The notes below the pieces were generated by a model. The model saw nothing but the letters and a program-made list of their open reading frames with translations, did not search any database and was not told where the DNA came from. A DNA stretch of 64,000 nt from Lolliginicoccus lacisalsi (GTDB lineage: Bacteria; Actinomycetota; Actinomycetes; Mycobacteriales; Mycobacteriaceae), in assembly GCF_014841105.1 (NCBI RefSeq), contig NZ_JACYWE010000002.1, forward strand, positions 96,434 to 160,433, in the 5' to 3' direction. A program made the position numbers and the translations under genes. This document shows, in pieces, positions 16,409 to 25,432 of the stretch. Positions within the stretch are counted from its first letter, which is position 1. The number at the start of each line of letters is the position of its first letter.

Positions 16409-18808
16409 CTAAGACATTCCCACACCAGCGTGCTCGGCCACAATCCCGAGGCCTTCGGGGGTGAGCCGCACGGTGCTCGTGCCGTGCTTGTCGGTCCGAG
16501 CGACGACGGTTCCGTGGCGGCGCAGCTCGTCAAGGATCGTGGCACGCGGATGCCCGTGGGGATTGTCCGAGCCGACTCCGATGAGCGCGAGGCTCGGTCT
16601 CACAGCGGCGAGGAATCGTGGCTCGGTGGTGGCGGCGCCGTGGTGCGGGACGGTCATGATGTCGGCGCGCAGTTCCTCGGCGGGATAGGTGTCGAGCAGC
16701 CATTGCTGGGCGGGCTGCTCGGCATCACCCGCCGCGAGGAGGGGCGGCCCGTCCTCGTGGAGCGTCATCGAGAGGACAAGGGATGGGTCGTTGGGATCGT
16801 GGTGGAGCGCGAGCTGCGGATCTGGGCCGAGGACGGTGGCACGGAGTGCCCCGAAGGCGAGGGTGTCCCCGGCGGAGACGGTCCGCACGGGAATGCCGTG
16901 TTCCTGGGCGAGGGCGTGGAGGTCTTCGAGTGCCGGCTTGGGGTCGCGGCCGGGGCCGATGACGAGTGTGCTGGGGCCACGGGCGGCGAGAGCCTCGAGC
17001 CCGTTGACGTGATCGGCATGCAGGTGGGTGAGGAGCACGGCATCGAGGGTGCGGATGCCGAGGCGGTCGAGGCATTGGCCCGCGGCGGCGGGGTCCGGCC
17101 CGGCGTCGATCACGATGGCGCTGCGGTCTCCGGTGGCGACGGCGAACATATCGCCCTGCCCGACATCGCAGGCGGCCACGAGCCAGCCCGGCGGCACGCT
17201 CGGGGGCAGCGCGACCCGCATGAGGACGAGGCATGCGGGGATGGTCGTGGCCAGCACGAGCACGCAGCGATGGTGCAGCGGTGCCCGGCGCCACCAGGCC
17301 AGGCAGGGGCGGGCCCACATTGTCGCCACGCACAGGACGGTGAGGCCAAGCATGAGCGCGAGACCTCCGATGCCCGTGGGGACGCTGATGCTCGAGCGGG
17401 GCAGCGCGGCGCACCAGGTTGCCACGGTGACGATCCACGCTGTCGGGTGCCCGGCGATCCAGATCGGCACCGCTGCGAGCGTGGTGGAGACGGGGGCGAG
17501 CAGCAGGCCAAGGTAACCGCAGACGATCACCACGGTCACGATGGGGGCAACCAGCAGGTTTGCCAGCACGCCGACGACGCTGAACTGGCCGAAGGCGGCG
17601 GCGATCAGGGGCGCGGTGACGATCTGCGCGGCGATGGCGACCGCGAGCACGGCCGCGATCCGCCTGGGCAGCCCGCGGCGTTGCAGCCAGTCCGCGACTG
17701 GCGGCGCGAGCAGCACGAGCCCGGCGGTAGCGATGACCGATAGCGCGAACCCGATGTGGACGGCGAGTTGCGGCAGCAGGAGCAGCAGCACGATCACTGC
17801 GGTGCAGAGCGCGGGCAGTGCGTGCCGGCGCCGTCCGGACAGGATCGCTAGCAGCGTGACTGATCCCATGGCCGCGGCGCGCAGCACGCTTGGCTCTGGC
17901 CGGCACACGATGACCAGGGCGAGCAGCGCTATCCCCGCGGTGATGGCCGCGGCGCGGCGGGAGCCTGTGGCTAGCCGGGCGGCGAGCAGGATCGCGCCGC
18001 ACACGATGGTGACGTGCGTGCCGGAGACCACGGTGAGGTGGGTGAGGCTGCTGGTCACGAATGCCTCGCGCAGTTCCGGTGGCATGGCGGACCGGTCCCC
18101 GATGACGATTCCCGGCAGCACCGCGGCCGTTTCCTCGTCGAGGGTGGCGGCCACCGCCTCGCGGTAGCGGTCGCGCACGTGCCCGGCGGCCCGTCCCCAC
18201 CAAGGCGTGCTCGCGGTGAGGTCCGGGGCTCCCCGGGCGAAGATGGTGGCGACGGTGAGGTCGTTGCGGCTCGGCTCTGTGATCGCTCCGGTGAAGCGCA
18301 CGTGGTCCCCGGGGAGCAGTGTCGCCCAGTTCGGGGTCCTGTCGGTGCTGGACGTGTCCGTGGCGCCCGCGAGCACGGTCACTGTGCCGCCGACGACCGT
18401 GGTGCGGTTCTCGGCGGTGAATGCTTCGAGGCGGGCCCGCAGCATCCACATGGGCCGCGCAGGACCGTCGAGGGCCCGCGGGTCGCTCAGCACACGTGCT
18501 TGCACGTTGATCGGCTCGCCGGTGGCGTGCGCGCGCAGCGGATGGGCTGCGACAGCCTGCGCATGCAGGGCGCCCGCTGCGGCGAGCGCGATCCAGAACA
18601 GGCAGGCGGTGGCGATGATGGACCGCCTCCGCGGGGAGGCCCTCCCTCGCCCGAGCAGCACGATGGCGAGGGACGCGACGACGGCCATGCTCGCGAGCGC
18701 GGCGCGCGGACCGTGCGCGATCGCTAGGGCCGTGGCCGCCCAGGCCGCGACGGCGCAGGGCACGAGACGGACATCGATGGTCGCTGCGTCAGAACGTGAG
18801 GTGGTCAC
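16409..18808 (-). CDS. comEC: ComEC/Rec2 DNA-uptake channel with metallo-beta-lactamase domain
   Basis: A 799-residue membrane protein. N-terminal hydrophobic helices, a DUF4131/OB-like soluble segment, then the competence domain with HLTVVSGTHVTIVCGA and many membrane spans (about residues 230-510), and a C-terminal metallo-beta-lactamase domain with LLTHLHADHVNGLEAL, whose HxHxDH-type ligands are intact. It would move single-stranded DNA across the membrane and may degrade the other strand. The GTG at 18808 overlaps comEA by 20 bases, so the two are coupled. Natural competence is not shown in most Mycobacteriales despite this gene, so the real role may differ. Confidence 0.93.
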   Translation of the reverse strand: MTTSRSDAATIDVRLVPCAVAAWAATALAIAHGPRAALASMAVVASLAIVLLGRGRASPRRRSIIATACLFWIALAAAGALHAQAVAAHPLRAHATGEPINVQARVLSDPRALDGPARPMWMLRARLEAFTAENRTTVVGGTVTVLAGATDTSSTDRTPNWATLLPGDHVRFTGAITEPSRNDLTVATIFARGAPDLTASTPWWGRAAGHVRDRYREAVAATLDEETAAVLPGIVIGDRSAMPPELREAFVTSSLTHLTVVSGTHVTIVCGAILLAARLATGSRRAAAITAGIALLALVIVCRPEPSVLRAAAMGSVTLLAILSGRRRHALPALCTAVIVLLLLLPQLAVHIGFALSVIATAGLVLLAPPVADWLQRRGLPRRIAAVLAVAIAAQIVTAPLIAAAFGQFSVVGVLANLLVAPIVTVVIVCGYLGLLLAPVSTTLAAVPIWIAGHPTAWIVTVATWCAALPRSSISVPTGIGGLALMLGLTVLCVATMWARPCLAWWRRAPLHHRCVLVLATTIPACLVLMRVALPPSVPPGWLVAACDVGQGDMFAVATGDRSAIVIDAGPDPAAAGQCLDRLGIRTLDAVLLTHLHADHVNGLEALAARGPSTLVIGPGRDPKPALEDLHALAQEHGIPVRTVSAGDTLAFGALRATVLGPDPQLALHHDPNDPSLVLSMTLHEDGPPLLAAGDAEQPAQQWLLDTYPAEELRADIMTVPHHGAATTEPRFLAAVRPSLALIGVGSDNPHGHPRATILDELRRHGTVVARTDKHGTSTVRLTPEGLGIVAEHAGVGMS

Positions 18809-19697
18809 GGAACTGCTCGAGCTTGGCGGGGCCGATCCCCCGAATCTCGCGGAGCTGATCGATCGATCGGAACGGACCGTTGTCCTCTCGCCATTGCACG
18901 ATCGCTGCGGCAGTCACGGGGCCGATGCCAGGCAGCGCCTCGAGCTGCGTCGCTGTGGCGGTGTTGGCGTTGACGAGCGTTGGCGCATCGTCCCCGGGGC
19001 TGGCGGGCGAGGGCGTGGCTGCGCCGAGGATGACGCTCACCACGGGCTTGGTTGCTCCGTCGGCGTTCCGGTCCCCGACGATGATGTGGTCGCCGTCGCG
19101 CAGTGGCTGTGCCAGGTTGAGCGTGAGCGTGTCGGCCCCCGGGAGGGGACCTCCGGCCTCGTCCAGGGCATTGGCGACGCGGGCTCCGGGGTGCACGGTG
19201 ACCAGTCCTGGCCGGGTGACGTGCCCTGCCACGCTGACGATCAGGCGCTCGGGCTGCTCGGGGGCCTTCTCCTCGCTTGCCACGGGCGCGGGCCGCGGAA
19301 CCTCGCGCGCGGGTGTGGCGCTGGCCTGGCTGCTTTCGGTTCCGTGCGTGGCCTGCGCGAGCACGGGCGACTCGCGCGGGGCCGCGGACCTGGTCAGCAG
19401 GACGGCGATGAGGACGCCGATCAGGCCGGTCGCGATCAGTGCCACTGCCCCCGCGCGGGAGAGGTCGATGCGCGCACGCGCGGCCGGGGCAGCGGGCGTG
19501 CTCCATTCGGCGGGCGCCGCGCTTCCCTCGCCAGGCGCCGCATCCCGGCTGCCCGAAGCGTCGCGCGGTGCGCCGGAGTCGTTAGGCGCGCCGGAGTCGT
19601 TGGGCGCGCCGGAAGGAGTGGTCCCGGGGTCTGGCTCGCGTGGCAGGGACATGACAGCGCGGAACCTCTCCCGCGCCGCGTCAGCGTCATAGGGCAT
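18789..19697 (-). CDS. comEA: ComEA-type DNA-binding protein
   Basis: A 302-residue protein with a long acidic and proline-rich cytoplasmic N-terminus, one membrane helix near residues 93-115 (AGAVALIATGLIGVLIAVLL), an SLBB domain (VAGHVTRPGLVTVHPGARVANALDEAGG), and a C-terminal pair of helix-hairpin-helix motifs (NANTATATQLEALPGIGPVTAAAIVQWR, then GIGPAKLEQF) that bind double-stranded DNA without sequence specificity. It would hand DNA to ComEC. The N-terminus contains three NDSGAP-like repeats (an 18-base near-repeat). It is the first gene of comEA-comEC-holA. Confidence 0.93.
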   Translation of the reverse strand: MPYDADAARERFRAVMSLPREPDPGTTPSGAPNDSGAPNDSGAPRDASGSRDAAPGEGSAAPAEWSTPAAPAARARIDLSRAGAVALIATGLIGVLIAVLLTRSAAPRESPVLAQATHGTESSQASATPAREVPRPAPVASEEKAPEQPERLIVSVAGHVTRPGLVTVHPGARVANALDEAGGPLPGADTLTLNLAQPLRDGDHIIVGDRNADGATKPVVSVILGAATPSPASPGDDAPTLVNANTATATQLEALPGIGPVTAAAIVQWREDNGPFRSIDQLREIRGIGPAKLEQFRDHLTF

Positions 19698-19790
19698 GGT
19701 GCGACGCTAGGGCAGCGGGGTCCTGGGACCGGGGGCCGAGCGCGGTCCTGTGGAGAAGCGGGCTGCCTGGGGATAACCCCCAGCGCCCAG

Positions 19791-20624
19791 CTATTCGTGG
19801 TAGAGGGAGACGCTGATCGCGCCGGGGCCGAGGTGCACGCCAAGCACCGCCCCGAGCTCCGAGATGTGGGTCGAGTGCACCTTCCCTAGCCGGGTCGTGA
19901 TGCGATCGAGGACCTGGCGGGCGCGGTCCTCGGCCTCGATGTGCTGGACGGCGATGCGGATATCGCGGTGCGGCGCCCCGGCATCGACGGCAAGGTCCAC
20001 GAGGTGATTGAGGGCCTTGGTGGCGGTGCGGGCCTTGTCCCGCACGGCGAGCGCACCGTCGGAGAGGTGCAGGACGGGCTTGATGGCCAGCGCCGTGCCG
20101 AGGATGGCGGACGCGGCGCCGATGCGTCCTCCACGCCGCAGGTTGTCGAGCTGGTTGACGTAGACGAACGATCGCGTGCGAGTAGCCGCGCGGACAGCCG
20201 TCTCGTAGACCGCGTCACGATCGCATCCCTCCTGGGCAGCGCGGGCGGCCGCGAGGACGATGAAGGCAAGGCTGAACGCCGCGGCCTGGGAGTCGACGAC
20301 GCGCACGTGCGGCCCGGCCTGCCCTGCTGCCTGGTGGGCGGCTTCCCAGGTGGAGGAGAGCTTGCGCGACAGGAAGATGCCCACGACGCCGTCTCCATCG
20401 CTGGCGGCCTGGGCTTCCTCGAACGCGCTGAGGAGCTCCTGCGGGGAGGCGCCCGCGGTGGAGACGCCACTGCCCCGCCACGCATCGGAGGGCATGGGGT
20501 CGATGCCTTCGCGGAGGTCCTCGCCGTGATAGATGATGTGCAGCGGCACGACATGGATGCCGTGCCGGCGAACGAGATCGATCGGTAGCGTTGCTGACGA
20601 GTCCGTTACTACTGTGACTGCCAT
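19791..20624 (-). CDS. DegV family fatty-acid-binding protein
   Basis: A 277-residue soluble protein of the DegV/FakB family. The start MAVTVVTDSSATLP at 20624, with AGAGGA upstream, is the family hallmark and fixes the start below the longer open frame. The domain also shows GVSTAGASPQEL and RGGRIGAASAILG motifs, the latter typical of the fatty-acid pocket. Relatives in Firmicutes present fatty acids to a FakA kinase; none is nearby here, so the role in this organism is open. It sits after octT and gpgP in the same direction, as does Rv2417c in M. tuberculosis (from memory), which fits a lipid-related context. Confidence 0.88.
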   Translation of the reverse strand: MAVTVVTDSSATLPIDLVRRHGIHVVPLHIIYHGEDLREGIDPMPSDAWRGSGVSTAGASPQELLSAFEEAQAASDGDGVVGIFLSRKLSSTWEAAHQAAGQAGPHVRVVDSQAAAFSLAFIVLAAARAAQEGCDRDAVYETAVRAATRTRSFVYVNQLDNLRRGGRIGAASAILGTALAIKPVLHLSDGALAVRDKARTATKALNHLVDLAVDAGAPHRDIRIAVQHIEAEDRARQVLDRITTRLGKVHSTHISELGAVLGVHLGPGAISVSLYHE

Positions 20625-20640
20625 TGCATGTCCTCTCTCG

Positions 20641-21396
20641 CTACCGCGCCGCCCTGGCACTTCCGGGCGAATCACTCTCACCGGACACGATAGCGGTGTG
20701 CATCAGCCTGGCGACGCGGCGATGGGCCGCGAAGCCCCAATGGATTCCGTCCGGGTTGCCCTCGTGCGCGCGGAGGTGGTCGATGGTGGCGGCAGGTATG
20801 TCGATGAGCGGGACGCCCTTCTCGCTGGCCCACTGGGTAATGGCGCGGGAGGTGCGGGGCTGCCCGGGCTGGGTGTAGCCGTAGTAGCGGCTGTGGTGCT
20901 GTGCCGGCAGCACGGCGAGGATGGGGATATCGGGCCGCACGGCGTCGATCGCGCCCCGGATCCGCTCCAGGTACGCGACGGTCACCGCGGGTGGCAGCGC
21001 CATGGGCCAGCCGAGGGGCGCGAGCACGGGCTGCACCCGCGCGTAGGTGGCGCGCACTCGTCTGCGCAGCCAGGAGGGACGCACGTACCGGATCTGCTCC
21101 CGCAGCGCGGTGGGCAGGGGCGATGGCAGGGAATCCATGCCCGCGACCGCGATGACGACGGCCCCTGCGCGCGGGATCGCTGACCATACGAGCGGGTCCT
21201 GGGTCAGCGCCCACCAAGCGTCGCGGCTCGTCCAGCCCACGCGCGCGCACAGGTGCGTGCGCCAGCCGAGCTCGGCGGCGACCAGGCTGGGCCAGATGCG
21301 GTGGTCATCAGCAGGCAAGCCACCGGATGGGCCGTAGAACGCGAGGGAGTCGCCCAGGACGAGCAGTGTTGGTGTGGTGCTGGGCTCAGGCAGCAT
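20641..21396 (-). CDS. octT: SGNH-fold octanoyltransferase of MGLP synthesis (OctT-like)
   Basis: A 251-residue SGNH-hydrolase-fold protein. The block I motif GDSLAFYG carries the predicted nucleophile Ser17, and the C-terminal DGIHW segment supplies the Asp/His pair. The protein matches the mycobacterial family of Rv2418c (OctT), which octanoylates diglucosylglycerate early in methylglucose lipopolysaccharide synthesis; other family members were once just called GDSL lipases. The ATG at 21396 overlaps the end of gpgP by 11 bases, and gpgP also belongs to that pathway, which supports the assignment. Acyl-chain specificity cannot be read from the sequence. Confidence 0.8.
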   Translation of the reverse strand: MLPEPSTTPTLLVLGDSLAFYGPSGGLPADDHRIWPSLVAAELGWRTHLCARVGWTSRDAWWALTQDPLVWSAIPRAGAVVIAVAGMDSLPSPLPTALREQIRYVRPSWLRRRVRATYARVQPVLAPLGWPMALPPAVTVAYLERIRGAIDAVRPDIPILAVLPAQHHSRYYGYTQPGQPRTSRAITQWASEKGVPLIDIPAATIDHLRAHEGNPDGIHWGFAAHRRVARLMHTAIVSGESDSPGSARAAR

Positions 21397-22066
21397 CGGG
21401 CGCCACCTGGGCCGAGGAGTTCCAGACATCGAGGCGCCATTGGCCGGTGCCGTCGGGCGCGCCGTAGTGGCTGAGCTGGACCCAGCTAGCGTTGCCCAGC
21501 GCACCGAGGACCGGCCAGCTGCTCACCGGGAGGTCGAGGAGCTGGGCGGTGAGGGCCGCGATCAGGCCGCCGTGGGCGACCAGCACGATGGGATGCTCTG
21601 GCCAATGCTCGAGCCCGGGGTCGCCCTCGATGGAGCGCGCTACCAGCTCCTCGATCAGCGGCGTGGCGCGGGCAGCCACATCAACGCGGCTCTCGCCGCC
21701 CGGCGGCGCCAGGGTGGGCTCGAGGCGCCAGGCCGCCCGGGCGCCCGGGTGGAGCGCATCGACCTCGGCGTGGGTACGGCCCTGCCACTCGCCGAGGTGT
21801 GTCTCGCGGAGCCGCTTGTCCGTGCTGACGGCCAGCCCGGTCGCCGCGCCGAGCGCGAGGGCGGTGTCGTAGGCACGATGCAGGTCGGAGGAGACGATCG
21901 CGAGCGGATCGCACTGGGCGAGAACCTCGGCGGCGCGCTTGGCCTGCTCGATGCCAAGGCTCGAGAGCGCGGTGTCGAGCTGCCCCTGCATGCGGCTCTC
22001 CGCGTTGTACACCGTCTGTCCGTGGCGGAGCAGCACGATCCTGCGGATCGTGACTGGTGGCGCCAT
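21386..22066 (-). CDS. gpgP: Glucosyl-3-phosphoglycerate phosphatase (GpgP-like)
   Basis: A 226-residue histidine phosphatase. The catalytic RHG is at residues 14-16 in [10 protein letters not shown], followed by [15 protein letters not shown], the family's second Arg, [18 protein letters not shown], and the C-terminal [10 protein letters not shown] with the second His. The sequence closely resembles what I recall of Rv2419c, which removes the phosphate from glucosyl-3-phosphoglycerate to give glucosylglycerate, the second step of methylglucose lipopolysaccharide synthesis. GAGGAG lies before the ATG. It overlaps octT by 11 bases. It could be a general phosphoglycerate mutase-like phosphatase, but the tail ([16 protein letters not shown]-type) is specific. 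Confidence 0.88.
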   Translation of the reverse strand: MAPPVTIRRIVLLRHGQTVYNAESRMQGQLDTALSSLGIEQAKRAAEVLAQCDPLAIVSSDLHRAYDTALALGAATGLAVSTDKRLRETHLGEWQGRTHAEVDALHPGARAAWRLEPTLAPPGGESRVDVAARATPLIEELVARSIEGDPGLEHWPEHPIVLVAHGGLIAALTAQLLDLPVSSWPVLGALGNASWVQLSHYGAPDGTGQWRLDVWNSSAQVAPDAA

Positions 22067-22154
22067 GGTGACTCCTCGTTCCTTGTGCTGCGGCGGCCCG
22101 CGGGCCCCGGATCACTCTAGCCGCTGGCCCCGCCTCGTCGGGCGGGACGCCGCG

Positions 22155-22550
22155 TCAGGCCTGCTCGGCCTCGTCGTCGGCGCGGGCCTCGTCGAGCCCG
22201 TCGACGGTGATGGCGGGGCAGTCCTTCCAGAGCCGCTCGAGGCCGTAGTAGGAACGCTCCTCGCCGTGCTGGATGTGGACGACGAAATCGACGTAGTCGA
22301 GCAGGGCCCAGCGCCCCTCGCTCGCCCCTTCGCGGCGGGTGGGCTTGCGGCCGATCGCGCGCAGCTTCTCCTCGACATTGTCGACGATGGAGCTGACGTG
22401 CCGCTCGTTGCCGCCGGTGGCGATGACGAAGCAGTCGGTGATGACGAGCTGCTCGGAAACGTCGAGGACGATGACGTCGGTGGCCTTCTTCTCGGATGCG
22501 GCGCGCGCCGCTACGGCGCTGGCCTCGATCGCCTCGTGCGTGGCGGTCAT
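22155..22550 (-). CDS. rsfS: Ribosomal silencing factor RsfS
   Basis: A 131-residue protein of the RsfS/Iojap family. It binds ribosomal protein L14 on the 50S subunit and blocks subunit joining when growth slows. The family pattern is plain: [30 protein letters not shown], then [25 protein letters not shown] and FYGLERLW-like [12 protein letters not shown]. The ATG overlaps the nadD stop as ATGA, so the pair is translationally coupled, a widespread arrangement. Confidence 0.96.
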   Translation of the reverse strand: MTATHEAIEASAVAARAASEKKATDVIVLDVSEQLVITDCFVIATGGNERHVSSIVDNVEEKLRAIGRKPTRREGASEGRWALLDYVDFVVHIQHGEERSYYGLERLWKDCPAITVDGLDEARADDEAEQA

Positions 22551-23263
22551 GGGTTCTCCTCATGTGGGGTTGCCCGCGCGGACGCGGGCCGTATGTCTGC
22601 GGATGCCGGGGCGATCTCGGGCTTCGCGCCTGCTACCGGGGCGTCGGTGGCTCTCCGGTAGAGATCGCGCTTGGCGATGTACTGCACCACTCCATCGGGC
22701 ACCAGGTACCAGACGGGCCGCCCTTCGAGGGCCCTGGCCCGGCAGTCGCTCGAGGAGATCGCCAGGGCCGGGATCTCGATCAGGGTGATGATGTCATCGG
22801 GACGATCATCGAGGTGGGCGGAGAGATGCTCGGCGTGTAGATCATAGCCGGGCCTGCTCACGCCGACGAATTTCGCGAGATCGAAGATCTCCTCCCAGCT
22901 CTGCCAGGACAGGATGTTCGCGAGGGCATCGGCTCCGGTGATGAAGAACAGCTCATCCTCGGGATAGGTGGCGCGCAGGTCCCGCAGGGTATCCGCCGTG
23001 CGGGTGATGCCGGGCCGGTCGATGTCGACACGGCTGACCGAGAAGCGCGGGTTCGACGCGGTCGCGATGACGGTCATCAGGTAGCGGTCCTCGGCGGGGC
23101 TCACCGCGCCGGCCGCCTTCTGCCAGGGCTGCCCGGTGGGCACGAAGATCACCTCGTCGAGGGCGAACCGGTCGGCCACCTCGCTCGCTGCCACGAGGTG
23201 GCCATGGTGGATGGGATCGAAGGTGCCACCCATGACTCCGAGGCGTCGTGTGTCTGCGCGCAT
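22547..23263 (-). CDS. nadD: Nicotinate-nucleotide adenylyltransferase
   Basis: A 238-residue NaMN adenylyltransferase that makes deamido-NAD from nicotinate mononucleotide and ATP. The nucleotide-binding [12 protein letters not shown] motif is at residues 11-22 and the later [21 protein letters not shown] segment corresponds to the ISxTxxR motif. The ATG at 23263 ([13 protein letters not shown]) is the proper start; the longer frame to 23476 adds unrelated sequence. It forms an operon with rsfS. Confidence 0.96.
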   Translation of the reverse strand: MRADTRRLGVMGGTFDPIHHGHLVAASEVADRFALDEVIFVPTGQPWQKAAGAVSPAEDRYLMTVIATASNPRFSVSRVDIDRPGITRTADTLRDLRATYPEDELFFITGADALANILSWQSWEEIFDLAKFVGVSRPGYDLHAEHLSAHLDDRPDDIITLIEIPALAISSSDCRARALEGRPVWYLVPDGVVQYIAKRDLYRRATDAPVAGAKPEIAPASADIRPASARATPHEENP

Positions 23264-23333
23264 GGAACTCGACAATACGGCGCCCCGCCGCCGAGCGGGT
23301 GCGCCGGTGGCACTGCCTGGCGGTAGCGATGAC

Positions 23334-23675
23334 CTATTCGTCGAACAACCATTCGAGGTGATGCAGCGCCAGCGCCCGGAACTCACGGGTCCGCCCCTGG
23401 GCAATGGCGCCAGGCCCGGGGCTTCCCTGGCTTGGGCGGGGCGAACCGTGCAGGGTCCGCTGCTCGCTGGCAACAAGGTCCTGGTCGAGGACCCGCGCTA
23501 CCTCGCTCGCGGTCCAGCACAGCGAGGCGCGCTCGGCGAACTCGATGAGCCGGTCCACGGACGGATAGGGGCGGTGGGCCACGATGGTGTCCACCCATCT
23601 GGGGATCGCCGCGCATGTAGCGAGCATTGTTGCCGCGCGCTGCCCGGTCAATGCGTTGAACTGGGCGATCCTCAT
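23334..23675 (-). CDS. Short protein resembling the N-terminal part of OHCU decarboxylase
   Basis: A 113-residue protein. Residues 1-65 (IAQFNAL, then [17 protein letters not shown], then LIEFAERA) resemble the first helices of 2-oxo-4-hydroxy-4-carboxy-5-ureidoimidazoline decarboxylase, including the conserved Cys-x-x-x-x-x-Trp pattern, but the downstream catalytic His-Pro-Arg-Ile-Gly region and the rest of the roughly 165-residue enzyme are missing. The tail is proline/glycine-rich and ends LEWLFDE. GGAGG lies nine bases before the ATG, so it is probably expressed. It may be a truncated remnant or a distinct small family. No other urate-degradation gene is nearby. Confidence 0.4.
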   Translation of the reverse strand: MRIAQFNALTGQRAATMLATCAAIPRWVDTIVAHRPYPSVDRLIEFAERASLCWTASEVARVLDQDLVASEQRTLHGSPRPSQGSPGPGAIAQGRTREFRALALHHLEWLFDE

Positions 23676-23806
23676 GGCCAACCACCTCCAGCGGAGCGAT
23701 CCACATGCCGATGGGATGACCGTATTGCGGGCGATGGCCGCAATTTTTTCGCCACTGTGAAGGTTGCGTTAACTACCTCGGCCCACGGAGCCAATCCCCC
23801 GCGTGT

Positions 23807-23853
23807 GTGCGAAAAGCGACACATCCAGGCGCAAGAGCTGTCGTTTCACGCAC
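23807..23853. promoter_or_regulatory. Interrupted inverted repeat upstream of the adenylate cyclase
   Basis: GTGCG-N5-CGACA at 23807-23821 faces TGTCG-N5-CGCAC at 23839-23853; the outer and inner five bases of each arm are exactly complementary. It lies 74-120 bases before the cyclase ATG in a stretch that is less GC-rich than its surroundings. It could be an operator for the cyclase or a leader structure. Confidence 0.35.
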
Positions 23854-23926
23854 TCTCGCAAGCTTCTTTCTAGCTCATCCCCGGCCAGTTCTCCTCCGCG
23901 ATGGATACGATCGGGAGGTGGCCATC

Positions 23927-25087
23927 ATGGACGGCAGGGAACCCGCGCCGCGGCCATCTGGCACGGTCTCGGCGCTGGACGAGGAGTTCGAGCGCGCGGG
24001 CTTGCTCGATGGCCTGAGCGGCGAGCCGCGCTCGCTCCGGCTCGCGGCCCTGCGGGCGCTCGCGGGCGACGGCGTGCCCATCGAGGATCTCGTGGTCGCG
24101 GCGCGCGCGGGACGGCTCGCGAGCCTCATCCTCGAGAAAGCTCTGGACCCGCCCGGGGTGTTCACCATCCATCAGCTCTCCCGCAAGTCGGGCGTGGAGG
24201 CGGGGCAGCTGCGCTCCTGGTTCCGGGCCCTCGGCCGTGGCGTGCCCGCCACCGACGCGCCGGTCTATAGCCACGACGATCTACTGATCGCGGAACGTTT
24301 CCGCGAGTACCTGAGGCTGGGGTTCGACACCGAGAAGCTGTTCGCCACGGCCCGCGTGTGGGGACGCAATCTCGGGAGCTTCGTCGATGCGATGTCCGGC
24401 ATGGTCGAGGATGTGCTCCTGGCCTCGCACGACGATCCGGATGTTGTCCTGCGCTATGCGATGGAGGTGCGTCGCTTCGCCGAGGCAGAGGCGCAGATCG
24501 TCGCCCATCTGCTCGGCACCATGCTTGCCCAGCGCATTCGGTCGGATGCCGTGAGCGCGGCGGGCTCCCGGGACATCGCGATCACGGGTGCCCAGGAGGT
24601 CGCGTTCTGCTTCGCTGATCTCGTCGGCTTCACCCGCCTGGGCGAGAAGCTGCCCGTGGATATCCTCGGGGAGATGGCCGACGATCTCGGCGCGCTGGCC
24701 ACCGATCTGGCCGAGGCCCCGGTGCGGGTGGTCAAGGCCATCGGGGACGCGGTGATGCTGATGAGCCTGGATCCCGTCGCCCTCGCCCGGACCGCGGTGG
24801 ACATCGTTGACCAGGCGCAGGCTCGTGGCTTGCCACCGCTGCGCGCGTCGGTGACCCTCGGCACCGCGATCTCGCGGGCGGGCGACTGGTACGGGCGTCC
24901 GATCAACCTGGCGAGCCGGGTGCTCTCTGCCGCCCTGCCCCACCAGGTTCTGGTCACCGAGAGCGTGAGCCAGGCGCTCCAGCAAGCGGGCTGGAGCACT
25001 GCTCCCGCTGGCGCGTTCGACTTCAAGGGAGTGCCGGGGCCGACTCCCCTGTTCACCGTCGGGGCGCCGCCGGGAGCGCGCCCCTGA
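23927..25087 (+). CDS. Class III adenylate cyclase with N-terminal regulatory domain
   Basis: A 386-residue soluble enzyme making cAMP from ATP. Residues 15-200 match the adenylate cyclase regulatory domain known from Rv1264 and Rv2212, with a MerR-like segment (FTIHQLSRKSGVEAGQLRSW). Residues 222-383 are the cyclase domain: metal Asp231 in FADLVGFT, Asp274 in AIGDAV, adenine-selecting Lys270, Asp320 in AGDWYG, and transition-state Asn327 and Arg331 in INLASR, so all catalytic residues are present. The ATG at 23927 with GGGAGGTGG upstream beats the longer frame from 23807. In Rv1264 the N-terminal domain gives pH sensing; whether that holds here is inference. It converges on the DUF1905 gene. 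Confidence 0.9.
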   Translation: MDGREPAPRPSGTVSALDEEFERAGLLDGLSGEPRSLRLAALRALAGDGVPIEDLVVAARAGRLASLILEKALDPPGVFTIHQLSRKSGVEAGQLRSWFRALGRGVPATDAPVYSHDDLLIAERFREYLRLGFDTEKLFATARVWGRNLGSFVDAMSGMVEDVLLASHDDPDVVLRYAMEVRRFAEAEAQIVAHLLGTMLAQRIRSDAVSAAGSRDIAITGAQEVAFCFADLVGFTRLGEKLPVDILGEMADDLGALATDLAEAPVRVVKAIGDAVMLMSLDPVALARTAVDIVDQAQARGLPPLRASVTLGTAISRAGDWYGRPINLASRVLSAALPHQVLVTESVSQALQQAGWSTAPAGAFDFKGVPGPTPLFTVGAPPGARP

Positions 25088-25093
25088 GCCGCC

Positions 25094-25393
25094 TCACGCC
25101 TCGGCGATCTCGAGGGCGACGGTCACGGTGTCGCCCTCGGCGATGCCTTCCGCGGCGCGCACTTGCTTCTTGATCGGCAGCAGGAAGCTGCCTGTCGGCT
25201 TGTCGGGGAACACTGATGTGTGCCAGGTGGTGGCGCCGATCGTCGCGGCGACGCGGACGGATCCGAAGCCAGCGCGGGGCCCGGCCTGCCGGTCATCGAT
25301 CTCCTCGGCGACGTCGAGGGGCAGGCGCAGGAACGTCCAGGAGACGGCATCGCCGTGCCAGAGGAACAGGTCCGCATCGAACACCCAGCGCAT
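25094..25393 (-). CDS. DUF1905 domain protein
   Basis: A 99-residue single-domain protein of the DUF1905 family. Typical features are DAVSWTFLRLP, VRVAATIGATTWHTSVFPDKPTGSFLLPIKKQVR and the final GDTVTVALEI, giving a small beta-barrel. The family is widespread in actinobacteria and sometimes fused to bacteriocin-resistance-type (OmdA) domains, but its function is unknown. It ends seven bases from the adenylate cyclase stop, tail to tail. Confidence 0.8.
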   Translation of the reverse strand: MRWVFDADLFLWHGDAVSWTFLRLPLDVAEEIDDRQAGPRAGFGSVRVAATIGATTWHTSVFPDKPTGSFLLPIKKQVRAAEGIAEGDTVTVALEIAEA

Positions 25394-25432
25394 GGCTCGA
25401 TGCTAGCTCGCGAGGCCCGTGCGCAGCGGGTG

